Position numbers and translations under genes: made by a program. The notes under the pieces were generated by a model. That model had not been told where the DNA came from and made no database searches. It saw only the letters and a program-made list of their open reading frames with translations. Shown here piece after piece: positions 30,582 to 39,245 of a stretch of DNA of 58,397 nucleotides (its first letter is position 1; every line of letters starts with the position of its first letter). Location of the stretch: the NCBI GenBank assembly GCA_030374735.1, contig JASCIV010000052.1, positions 1 to 58,397 on the forward strand. Direction: 5' to 3'. The stretch is from Gracilaria caudata. Its lineage: Eukaryota; Rhodophyta; Florideophyceae; Gracilariales; Gracilariaceae.

Positions 30582-31001
30582 TCATAGCTGAGATGGATGG
30601 GAAGAATACGGGACAGTTGTGGTCTTTCCCAGCTTCCGACCCCGAAGCGCTCGTGCGTCTTGGTAGCAATGAAAAATGGTGCATTCTTCATTTCCGTCTT
30701 CGTCCTTACTGAAGCTTACACTAAACCAAAAAGTGTTTAATTTTTTGGCATCTATACAAAGGGTATAAAGATTCCGTCGTAGACAACCCAAGACGACCAG
30801 GACAACATCATCTATAGCTTTAGCCCGCACCTCAAACCTTTTCATGTTTCGATCAAAAGCAGTGCCGTCGCATACCAGATTGCGTCTCGACTTGAAACTT
30901 TCAAGTGGTAGAAACGGGTCCGAGGTTACGTAGGACTTCAACTTTAATAGAATACTGGACATTGCTCTGTGCGTCACCGCATTAGGCATTACAGATGTCA
31001 T
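30582..31001 (-). CDS. Small unknown protein
   Basis: The 139-codon frame starts at the ATG at 31001 (MTSVMPNAVTHRAMSSILLK). It alternates basic stretches with beta-like runs (FEVRAKAIDDVVLVVLGCL, FWFSVSFSKDEDGNEECTIFHCYQDARAL). The last run has the flavour of a PH/PTB-type strand-strand-helix, but this is weak. It lies 186 bp downstream of the 5' end of CUL1, in the same direction. A TAC-AAGG-TA element (31460-31469) is about 460 bp upstream of its start. I recognise no family. An upstream exon is possible. Confidence 0.4.
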   Translation of the reverse strand: MTSVMPNAVTHRAMSSILLKLKSYVTSDPFLPLESFKSRRNLVCDGTAFDRNMKRFEVRAKAIDDVVLVVLGCLRRNLYTLCIDAKKLNTFWFSVSFSKDEDGNEECTIFHCYQDARALRGRKLGKTTTVPYSSHPSQL

Positions 31002-31681
31002 ATCTAACACTTTTGTGTAGTGATCTGTTTCTCTTCTCAGGGATCGTTAACATTCACCGTTCCTACTCTAGTCGCGTTCGCTCTCTCTCTCTCTTTTATA
31101 GGTGCGTTCGCTATCCCGCAGCTGAAAGCTGCCTGGCAGGGGCAAGCAATATCAAGCGTAAGCACATCGCTTAGTCGTCATAACCCGCTGAAGGATATTA
31201 CTGCTCTGCCGCAATTTGTTGCACGGAGTTCGAAGCACAGTTTATGTCGGTTAAGACTGCGCTTTCATATCGTTCTTGCACTCTTGCATAGTGAGTTTAG
31301 TTTTTGTCATATCTTTGGCAAAATGTCGTGTGTTTCCGCCGATTTCGAACACTGTGCAACGGTTTCACGGATGTCTCCCCCTTTGCTCCGTTTTGACTCA
31401 CAAAGCTAACATTTTGGGTCAGCATCTTACGTCTTTTTCAAGTGATGATCTTAAAAAAGTACCTTCGTAGATTCTGAGATCATTCCATGGTTAAACATCG
31501 CTTCAGGTACAACACTCCACTCCACTCCACTCTTCTAGTTACAGCTCAAACCATCCTATGAATTTGTTGCGCGACCCATACAGTGCCGAGAAAAGTTTCG
31601 CAGCCCTTGCCTAGAAAGGTTCATGACCGGCGAAGTAGAAGATAAACTGGCCTGCAACTGACTGCTTCTGAAGACCATTCC
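31002..31681. other. Intergenic, pyrimidine-rich
   Basis: Between RPT2 (ends 31682) and the small unknown gene, both on the minus strand. It contains a CT-rich run at about 31078-31097 and TACCTTCGTA at 31460-31469. A plus frame of 130 codons at 31020-31409 starts at GTG, has one hydrophobic stretch and no family match; I do not call it. Confidence 0.4.
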
Positions 31682-33007
31682 CTACAGATACAACCCTTCT
31701 GGGACTCCTTGATTCTTCTTGTACATCACGTTTTCCTTTGCTTTCTTGAAATCTGAATGAGTTACCTGCATTCTTCGTTCCCGAAGCGCCATAAGACCAG
31801 CTTCAGTACAGATAGCTTTTATATCTGCACCGCTTAATTCATCCTTGCTCATCACAAACTCTTCCAGATTTACGTCCTCAGCCAACGTCATCCGTCCTGT
31901 GTGAATAGCAAAGATTCTTCGCTTAGTTTTCTCGTCCGGAAGGGGAAACTCTATCTTTCGATCAATACGGCCTGGACGCAATAGCGCGGGGTCTAGCGTT
32001 TCGATTCGATTGGTCGCGAGCAGAACCTTGACATCACCGCGACTGTCAAACCCATCAAGCTGATTCAGAAGCTCCAACATCGTTCGCTGAATTTCACGCT
32101 CGCCACCCGAAGTAGTGTCATATCGCTTCGTACCGACCGCATCTATTTCATCGATGAAGACAATCGACGGAGCCATATCCTCGGCGACGCGGAATAACTC
32201 CCGGACAAGTTTAGGACCATCTCCAAGATATTTTTGGATCAGTTCCGACCCTACAACGCGCAAAAATGTGGCTGACGTACTATTTGCAACAGCTTTGGCA
32301 AGTAGAGTCTTTCCAGTGCCAGGTTCTCCGTAAAGAATGACACCTTTAGGTGGCTTGATACCAATATCCTCGTAAAGTTCTGGATGTGTGAGAGGGAGTT
32401 CAACGGCCTCTTTGATTTCCTGGATCTGACTCTCGAGTCCACCAATGTCCGCATAACTCTCAAGGGGAGCCTTGTCAACTTTCATTACGCTCACCATCGG
32501 ATCCGCATCATCTGCCAGCATACCGACAACACTGAGCACTTTTTGATGAAGAAGTACAGAGCTGCCAGGTTCCAACTGATCCTTGTCAACAAACGATGTT
32601 ATATACACGTAGTTTTCCGGTCCTACTGAGGATGAAACAATGGCGTGATCGTCGTCGATAATCTCCTCGAGAGTTCCCACACTCATAGGAGTTCCGCGGA
32701 TATCTTCAACCTTCAGTCGATCTTCTTCTGTGCGCTCCTCACGAGGTTTGTACCGCTCTTGATTTGTCACAAACTCTTCTTCCATTAAGAGATAGTCTTT
32801 CACGCGCTCCAGTTTAAGCAAACGCAGTCTGCACTTCGCATTAGGAGTGATCGTTGGCAGTTTTGCCGCCACTTCTGGCCCACGCTTCTTCTTCTTGCGT
32901 CCAATTCGGGTAGGCGCTGGCGGAGGCTCGTACTTCTTATGCTTCTTGTCCCCCTGGTTTCCACCAGGCGGACCGCCTGGAGGCATCCCACTTTGCTCGT
33001 TTCCCAT
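31682..33007 (-). CDS. RPT2: 26S proteasome regulatory ATPase Rpt2 (PSMC1)
   Basis: The 441-residue AAA ATPase has the exact Rpt2 architecture: N-myristoylatable MGNEQSG start, basic KKHKKYEPPPAP segment, OB-fold region (IVSSSVGPENYVYITSFVDKD), and Walker A GEPGTGKT (residues 227-234). Walker B is SIVFIDEIDAVGTKRYD; the arginine-finger region is ETLDPALLRPGRIDRKIEFPLPD. The C-terminal PEGLYL supplies the HbYX-type tail that docks into the 20S alpha ring and opens the gate. One of six ATPases unfolding ubiquitinated substrates. GEPGTGKT followed by ANST is the wording I associate with plant Rpt2. Intronless, with the first ATG used. Confidence 0.97.
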   Translation of the reverse strand: MGNEQSGMPPGGPPGGNQGDKKHKKYEPPPAPTRIGRKKKKRGPEVAAKLPTITPNAKCRLRLLKLERVKDYLLMEEEFVTNQERYKPREERTEEDRLKVEDIRGTPMSVGTLEEIIDDDHAIVSSSVGPENYVYITSFVDKDQLEPGSSVLLHQKVLSVVGMLADDADPMVSVMKVDKAPLESYADIGGLESQIQEIKEAVELPLTHPELYEDIGIKPPKGVILYGEPGTGKTLLAKAVANSTSATFLRVVGSELIQKYLGDGPKLVRELFRVAEDMAPSIVFIDEIDAVGTKRYDTTSGGEREIQRTMLELLNQLDGFDSRGDVKVLLATNRIETLDPALLRPGRIDRKIEFPLPDEKTKRRIFAIHTGRMTLAEDVNLEEFVMSKDELSGADIKAICTEAGLMALRERRMQVTHSDFKKAKENVMYKKNQGVPEGLYL

Positions 33008-33644
33008 ATCTCCTCCTTAGAAGATGAACGCGAGAAACTTCGGCGCCGATCCCAGCAAAGTTAAGCTGCTAAGCCTAGGAAATGCGAGATGGCTGGCGGC
33101 TTGTGTACGGGATTCCGTTCGGAATGCTTCTCTGTGGAGGGTGGAGGGTGATCGAGCAAAATTTGGCAGTTTCTCGCATGGGACCGATGCTTGAGGGCCT
33201 GGTCTAGGCCGGTCTACGTTCCGGACTAACACATTTTTCAACAACGTGGACACGTCCGCAGGTGTGGACCCGGAGTGGATGGGGACAAACCCAATTTACT
33301 ACCGTTCATACAAGGAAGCGTAAAAAATACGCACGAGATTGACTTTGAGCTCAGACACCCCATATCGTCAACGGGAAGAGGCGCACATTGCGTCTGTGCG
33401 CTGCTACGAAGGGGAACTTACGGAGGATTTCCATGAGGTCGCACATATGATATTACCCGTGGTATGTGGTCCGCAACAAGATTTGGTCCCTTTCTACCCC
33501 CGCAAACTTTTTGGACTTCGTGCTGATCTTTGCGCTTCCCCGTTTTGCTTGGAGCGAGAGCGCTGCAGCAACCAATTCTAGTTTTCTTTCGAGACGAGAA
33601 AAGGAAAATCACGCAAGTTGAAGATTCGAGTACCCGCAAGAAGT
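33008..33644. promoter_or_regulatory. Divergent RPT2 / YGGT promoter region
   Basis: No gene seen in 637 bp between divergent starts. A TACGAAGG element is at 33405-33412, about 240 bp upstream of the YGGT start and 400 bp upstream of RPT2. Confidence 0.45.
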
Positions 33645-34145
33645 ATGGTGGCAACAGCAGTCAACTACAAGCTACCCAAACTAGCCTTCATCAACACATG
33701 CTTTCTTTCAAGAACTCATTCCTCGTATCAGCATTTCAAAGATTCACGGAGGAGGTATCAGCCATGTTCGAAGAAAAGAAATCCAGTGCCAAAGATGTCC
33801 ATAGAAAGTGTTGATGCATTGAACTCACTTCCTGCGATGACACTCGCACTAGATTCTCCTCTTCTGCAGGTCGGCAAATTTATTGCCGGTCCATGCATCA
33901 ATTTATTCAACTTCGTCATGATTGTAAGGACAATTCTCACCTGGTATCCTCAGACGGATCTGGCAAAGAAGCCGTGGATATTTATCGCTGTGCCGACCGA
34001 ACCTCTGCTTCGAGCCACACGAAAAGTAATCCAACCCGTAGGTGGGGTGGACATTACCCCTATTTTCTGGTTTGCGCTCATGTCTTTTGTGCATGAGATC
34101 TTGGTGGGTCCGCAGGGATTGCTGGTATTATTATCTCAGAAATGA
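33645..34145 (+). CDS. YGGT family membrane protein, plastid-targeted
   Basis: The 166-residue protein has a basic, Ser/Thr-rich N-terminus without acidic residues for about 40 residues (MVATAVNYKLPKLAFINTC), typical of a plastid transit peptide. The YGGT domain follows: hydrophobic INLFNFVMIVRTILTWYP, the conserved PWIFIAVPTEPLLRATRKVIQPVGGVDITPIFWFALM, and a second membrane helix at the end. YGGT proteins come from cyanobacteria. Plastid members act in thylakoid cytochrome b6 heme attachment (CCB3) or nucleoid distribution (YLMG). This one cannot be assigned between them. The ATG at 33645 is used because the frame's upstream extension begins only with TTG. Confidence 0.82.
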   Translation: MVATAVNYKLPKLAFINTCFLSRTHSSYQHFKDSRRRYQPCSKKRNPVPKMSIESVDALNSLPAMTLALDSPLLQVGKFIAGPCINLFNFVMIVRTILTWYPQTDLAKKPWIFIAVPTEPLLRATRKVIQPVGGVDITPIFWFALMSFVHEILVGPQGLLVLLSQK

Positions 34146-34339
34146 AGATTGAGCAACTACTGTAGATTTGAGCAAACAGTTGGTTCGAGAATCAATGAAG
34201 AGTTATCTATCTAGTCTAATTTAAGACAATCTCGCATTTCGAAGATACATATTTTTGGAGAATCCGACGGGGATGATGAAACGGTCATTCATGCTCGGTC
34301 GGATGTGTGCTCGACGAACATTGCTGCAATATTCATTCC

Positions 34340-35380
34340 TTAACGAGGCTCAGGTAAGCCAGCCCGGACACGATACTGCAGAACGAAACCAGCATGTGTG
34401 ACCTCGAAACGCGTTTGAAGGCTTTTGTAGTTGCAATCATGCGCCTCCTGGAGAGCTTTTCTGTAGCTCTTCTGCGTTTTCGTATCCGTCATCCACCTAG
34501 TCAAGAGCACCAACATGCTTTCGCATACCCTTCCTTTCGTCACGTAAAATTTGATCATCTTCCCCATGATAATATCCCTTTCCTTTTTCTCAGTGGCGTA
34601 GTGTGCTGCTAGAATCTCTGGAAAGAGCTCCTCTTGCTTGTTCATGTAATCCCCGAACTGGAAGACAAGTGTGTCAAAGCATCCCACTAATAAAACAGCC
34701 CGCCGCGCATTCGAAACCTTTGAAGAACCATCAACAGCACCTGATTCGATATCACAGAGCTGTTTGAAGGCCGAGGTAGTCTCAAAGATTGTGTTTCGCA
34801 TTTCCTTCGTTTTGACTTCAATTTGGCCGAAGAATTGGCCAGAAGGTCGTGAAAGAGCATCCTCTCCCTTTATTGCCTTCTCCATCCACGGAATTAGGTA
34901 CTTTTGCTCCGCATCCAGGTAATCCAAAAGAACTCCAGAACATATCTGCCACCATGGTCGAATGACTGAAAAGTCGCCAATCCTTAACTGAGGTCCAACT
35001 TTCTTTATGGCGTTCATCAATATAGTTAAATCCCTTAGCTCGGACCGTAGAGCATTATGAAAAACTGCAAACATATCCTTCGGCCAGATCTTCTTGTTTG
35101 CCTTCCCGTGTTCACAGTAATCAAGAGATATTGTCTCATGCTGAAACGGTATATCTAAAGCTTCAACTTCCGACGGCTGCCTGAAGATTGGTTCTTGGTC
35201 ATGCGCACTTTGAATTCCGTATAGCGCATCTTTAGTTCTTGCTTCGTTCTTCTTAAAAAGAGAAGAACGCATACTACAAACTTTGTCCTTGCGCGTCTCC
35301 GCCTCTTTTCCACCAACCTCGCAGGAGTCCCATACGGACGGATCAACAATCGTCTTCTTCTTGACTTTTTGAGGATTCAT
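34340..35380 (-). CDS. Hemerythrin-fold-like helical protein with divergent ligand positions
   Basis: The 346-residue protein has a polar, disordered N-terminus (about 1-95). A region resembling a hemerythrin/HHE four-helix bundle follows: FAVFHNALRSELRDL, RPWWQICSGVLLDYLDAEQKYLIPWM, and FDTLVFQFGDYMNKQEELFPEILAAHY. In hemerythrins the pairs are usually H...H and HxxxE; here several expected histidines are Cys, Asp or Gln, so metal binding is doubtful. A C-terminal extension (about 290-346) ends with aromatic and basic residues. No targeting signal is clear. The family call is tentative. The gene diverges from cpFtsY. Confidence 0.55.
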   Translation of the reverse strand: MNPQKVKKKTIVDPSVWDSCEVGGKEAETRKDKVCSMRSSLFKKNEARTKDALYGIQSAHDQEPIFRQPSEVEALDIPFQHETISLDYCEHGKANKKIWPKDMFAVFHNALRSELRDLTILMNAIKKVGPQLRIGDFSVIRPWWQICSGVLLDYLDAEQKYLIPWMEKAIKGEDALSRPSGQFFGQIEVKTKEMRNTIFETTSAFKQLCDIESGAVDGSSKVSNARRAVLLVGCFDTLVFQFGDYMNKQEELFPEILAAHYATEKKERDIIMGKMIKFYVTKGRVCESMLVLLTRWMTDTKTQKSYRKALQEAHDCNYKSLQTRFEVTHAGFVLQYRVRAGLPEPR

Positions 35381-36166
35381 TACTATGTTTGCGCAAAGGA
35401 TTCAATGACTCATAAATAGGTTTGCACAGGTTTCCCGTTTTCCCCTGTGTGTTGTACTCGATAGCTGCGATTATGGAGTCCGCAAAGTCGCACAGGGGCA
35501 ATCGGATGAAGAAACGGGGTTTCAATCTGAGAATCAAGATTGCGTTTTGCGGTAAGGCGACTCATGTCACCTATCGTTTTACTCTCGAAGCACACTAAAT
35601 AATTTGCTCCTAGTCACCATGAGTAAGCAGGCCATTAGAAGATTTCCCCATTTCCGTAACATTCTTGATTTGGCAACTGTTACCCTTGTATGCTATGGAA
35701 AAAACAAAAAAGAAGATACACATCTTGAGCTAGAGCTTCAGGAACAAAGATGAACACACTGTGCCTAACTTCTCTGTTCGTTTTTTCTAACCATCGCGTC
35801 AGTGAATTCTTGCGTCGAGGCGAATGATCATCATGATCATTGATGATAATGACTGGCATTGATGCCTACGAGAGAGAACGAACGAATGAACTAATTTACG
35901 AAGGGTACGACGGTAGTCGTGGCTGGGCCTGCAGGAATCCGCAGCACAGAGAATAGAGGTTGCTGCCCAAATTGTTCGTGCTCTGGATTTGTCAGCAAAT
36001 TTTGAATGCATCTACGAAGGGTAGATGCATATCTACAACCAGAAGTTGACAAATCTGCAAGTTGAGATCTGGCTTCGACATTTAACACTTGCTTGTTGTT
36101 AACCGAATATCTAATCTGGAGTTTGAACAAATAAAACGGTAGGTGACTCTTCAAGAACCTCTTTCG
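35381..36166. promoter_or_regulatory. Divergent hemerythrin-like / cpFtsY promoter region with three TAC-AAGG-TA elements
   Basis: No gene recognised. TACCCTTGTA is at 35681-35690 (about 300 bp upstream of the minus gene). TACGAAGGGTA is at 35897-35907 and again at 36013-36023 (about 260 and 145 bp upstream of cpFtsY). A quasi-palindromic ATCATCATGATCAT tract lies at about 35826-35840, recalling the one at 6151-6197. Confidence 0.5.
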
Positions 36167-37333
36167 ATGAATGTGGATTCGGGTTTCGGTTTTCTTCCGC
36201 CTCTTCCGTGTCGAAGAAGAATTTCTCTCTCGCCCTTGGAAAACAGGTTAAAACGCATAGCAGTCTGTGACTGTAAACGTCCAGCTTCGTATCCCGTGAC
36301 GCGAGCTGTCTTTGACTTCGTTAAAAAAGCAGGAGAGGAGCAGAAAAAAGCCTTCGACGCATTACGGCAAGGAAAAGGTTTAGAATATGTCCGAGACAAG
36401 GTGCAACGAGATATTGAGCAGGTTCGCAAGTTTAATGATGGACTGGCGAAATCGAGAGAGAAACTTGCTCGAGATTTGGCTGATGTCGTAAGAGGTGGTG
36501 AGATAGTAGAACTCGATGAGACTCTGGAGGAATTGGAGGAGGTTCTCATCATGTCAGACCTAGGAGTAGACACAGTTGAAAAAATTCTTCAGGATCTTCG
36601 GGAAGAGGCCCGGGCAAAGCGACTCCAAATGAAAGAAGACATTAAGAGCAACCTAAAAACAAGTCTCTTAGGCATCTTGAACAGAGTGCATTGCGCGGAG
36701 CTAATTGTTGCGGACGAGAAACCAACTATATATATGGTCATCGGCGCCAACGGGATGGGTAAGACGACTACGATAGGCAAGCTTGCAACCCGTCTCAGAA
36801 ATGAGGGGAATCGTGTTCTAGTCGCTGCCTGCGATACCTTCCGTGCCGCAGCTGTTGATCAATTAGAAGAGTGGGTTAGACGAGCTGACGCTGATATCGT
36901 GGTTCCAAAGCCGGAACAGAAAAGCCCATCAGGTGTGCTTTATAGTGCACTGGAGCGTGCCTTTGGCGAGAAGTATGACTATCTCATTGTTGACACTAGC
37001 GGCAGATTGCATACCAATTTGAACCTTATGGGTGAGCTTCAGAAGATGGTGAGAGTCATTGCAAAGTTTAAGCAGGAGGGCCCCGATGAGACCATATTAG
37101 TGGTGGATGCGTCTATTGGAAGAAATGCAGTTGCGCAAGCGAAGACTTGGAAGCGTGATGTGGGTGTTTCTAGTCTGGCAGTGACCAAGCTCGACGGGAC
37201 AGCCCGCGCTGGATTTGTAGTATCTTGTGTGGATGAGTTGAAGATTCCAGTGAAGTTAGTAGGAGTAGGAGAGCAGGTAGATGATCTTCGTGACTTTGAC
37301 CCAGAACTGTTTATCGATGGGCTAGTTGGTTAA
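36167..37333 (+). CDS. FTSY: Chloroplast signal recognition particle receptor FtsY
   Basis: The 388-residue SRP GTPase has an N-terminal presequence (PLPCRRRISLSPLENRLKRIAVCDCKRP, broken here by acidic-free basic residues), an N domain (about 60-170), and a G domain with G1 GANGMGKTTT (residue 193 on). Further G-domain motifs are DTFRAAAVDQLEEWVRRA, G3 DTSGRLHTN (276 on), G4 TKLDGTARAG (340 on) and the closing loop GVGEQVDDLRDFDPELFIDGLVG. FtsY pairs with cpSRP54 to deliver membrane proteins to the thylakoid. The short N-terminus lacks the acidic A domain of bacterial FtsY, as in plastid forms. The ATG at 36167 is the first ATG; the frame opens upstream at GTG. The stop is six bases from the stop of the convergent gene. 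Confidence 0.95.
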   Translation: MNVDSGFGFLPPLPCRRRISLSPLENRLKRIAVCDCKRPASYPVTRAVFDFVKKAGEEQKKAFDALRQGKGLEYVRDKVQRDIEQVRKFNDGLAKSREKLARDLADVVRGGEIVELDETLEELEEVLIMSDLGVDTVEKILQDLREEARAKRLQMKEDIKSNLKTSLLGILNRVHCAELIVADEKPTIYMVIGANGMGKTTTIGKLATRLRNEGNRVLVAACDTFRAAAVDQLEEWVRRADADIVVPKPEQKSPSGVLYSALERAFGEKYDYLIVDTSGRLHTNLNLMGELQKMVRVIAKFKQEGPDETILVVDASIGRNAVAQAKTWKRDVGVSSLAVTKLDGTARAGFVVSCVDELKIPVKLVGVGEQVDDLRDFDPELFIDGLVG

Positions 37334-37339
37334 TAAAAC

Positions 37340-38005
37340 CTATCGGTTTAATTGAAGCAAGTATCTTGCAGCCTGCGCAGTAGCAGGCGTAACATTTCCG
37401 ACGCTCGGCCTTCGAGAAGGGGACAAGGAAGGTGTTGTGCAAGGTGACTCAGAGCAATTTGAAATGAGAAGCTTGAGGTTAATAAGCTTCGGCGGCGGAG
37501 GAGCTGACGTCGACCCTTTGTCGCTCGACTGAGTTTTTCGCTCCTGGCGAACTGACTCACACAGTCCAGTTCGATGTAGAAACTCGAACGGTGATAATTG
37601 GGGCGTTAGGTCTAGCTCCTTCCACGACGAGCTTTTTTCTTGCAAACCTGAAGAAACCTTTGTGCTCCAAGTAGGTTTCTTGCTTCTGCAAAACCTTCGC
37701 TTTTGTGCGGATTTCTTTTGCAGAGATCTCTCAAGAGACTCAACGGCATCAGTTGCAAGCCTTTTCATTATGTCACTAACGGATTCCTGTTTCGCTCTCT
37801 TGATCGGGTTTTGTTGCGAAGTTGACTCAAGTGTATGGGGATCACGCGGCCTTCGTGGCGCAGAAACATTTTTGCGGGGGGAGCTACTATTCTCCATAGT
37901 GCCCGTGTCAAAAAATAGTGCCAACCCCGAGAGTTTTCCAGCGCAGGGAGATTGTGACTTTGTGGTTCTGCTGGACTTCGAAATTGCGCGACAACGCGCT
38001 TTCAT
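37340..38005 (-). CDS. Basic, disordered unknown protein
   Basis: The 221-codon frame starts at the ATG at 38005; an internal ATG (MENSSSPRKN, about 37897) is an alternative start. The protein is rich in Ser, Lys, Arg and Pro (RKNVSAPRRPRDP, KKSAQKRRFCRSKKP) with a more ordered stretch LDLTPQLSPFEFLHRTG and a closing TAQAARYLLQL. This suggests a nuclear or chromatin-associated protein, but I recognise no family. It is tail to tail with cpFtsY with six bases between stop codons, so the transcripts must overlap in their 3' UTRs. Confidence 0.5.
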   Translation of the reverse strand: MKARCRAISKSSRTTKSQSPCAGKLSGLALFFDTGTMENSSSPRKNVSAPRRPRDPHTLESTSQQNPIKRAKQESVSDIMKRLATDAVESLERSLQKKSAQKRRFCRSKKPTWSTKVSSGLQEKSSSWKELDLTPQLSPFEFLHRTGLCESVRQERKTQSSDKGSTSAPPPPKLINLKLLISNCSESPCTTPSLSPSRRPSVGNVTPATAQAARYLLQLNR

Positions 38006-39245
38006 CCTCAATTTTTCAAACTGATGGAACCAGAAACGCGGATTGCGAGGCGACGAGTACGGGTCCTTTCCGGGGAGATGGATGCGAGCAGGGAACAGCT
38101 GTTACTCAAAGTTCGGAAAGTTCAGAACTACGCGCCGTGCGGAGAGAAGCTCGATTGGCAATTACGAAGAAAGATGAGAACCATTGAAGGGGTGGTTTGA
38201 GCGAGCTGTTGCGCCACAATCATTTTAAAATTTGGCTCACGGCGGCAAAAGTTCCCGCATGCACGTTGTTACTGTGCCACCTGTGGCCAGCAGATTTGGC
38301 GGTTGCACGCTCTGTTTCTCTCAGGTCCGACAACGGACACGGCGTAGAAGACAACCCTTCCACTTCTGCTTGTGTGTGTGTTTGTAGGGTTATACGAAGG
38401 TAAGGCTATTGAAGTCCAAGAGACGGTGCTACGTTCAGGACACCATCACGAAGGATGATCTCATGTGACGCATTGTTTTCCCGCCTGTCAGGCTTCAGAT
38501 TTCTCTGCAATGACTTCTACCATACTTCTTCCTCGTTTTTGTCCAAGTTAACCTTTGTGACGTACTCATTCGCACCTAATAAATATCTTCTCGTTCACGG
38601 AGCAGGCTGATGTGCCCGAGAACTGAGCATCAGCCAATATCTTCACCGACGAAAATGTGCTGCTCGTAAGAGTTTTCTTGCGCTTGGCATGCTATGCCAG
38701 ATTCACTCTTATTCACAATTTGTCAGCTCAGTTGAACTTCATTTGAAAGCAGTGGCATCTCGGTACCAACCAACACCAGCTGATGTGTATACTTCTATCG
38801 AACACTGCGAAACTGTGCACGATTTCACTATCTTTGGCCTCGACACCCTTTTCTCATCCCAATCTGTTCTGCACTAGGGACTTTTTTCTCTCAACTTAGA
38901 AGCCAGTGGGCAAACGCTTGGTGAATTTTTATCTTCCGCCTGTGTCTCCTGGCCAACTCCAAAACAATATCCGCAACAGTTGACTCGCTGCTTAATATCC
39001 GATTTAAGCCACCGCCGACCCCTCAATTCAATAGACTTGACCACACTTTCGATACTCGGTCGGATTCATAAGAGTTGCGTTCTGAGTTAAAATTCTGAAC
39101 TTGCGGGTCATACTAGTCCCCCCGACGACTAACAAACTATTCTGTGACTTACAACGTGAGCTACGTTGCCTTAATTTGCATTCTACGACAACTCGAAAGA
39201 CCCTCAAACCGGGGGCAATCCACCGTTTCCCATAGGAAGGATCCC
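38006..39245. promoter_or_regulatory. Divergent intergenic region
   Basis: No gene recognised in 1.24 kb. TACGAAGGTA is at 38393-38402, about 390 bp upstream of the minus gene and 845 bp upstream of the bZIP gene. A short TG repeat is at about 38370-38383. Confidence 0.45.

Noticed and set aside
31020..31409. 130-codon plus frame with a hydrophobic segment
   Set aside because: It starts at GTG, lies antisense in a pyrimidine-rich spacer, and has no conserved motif.
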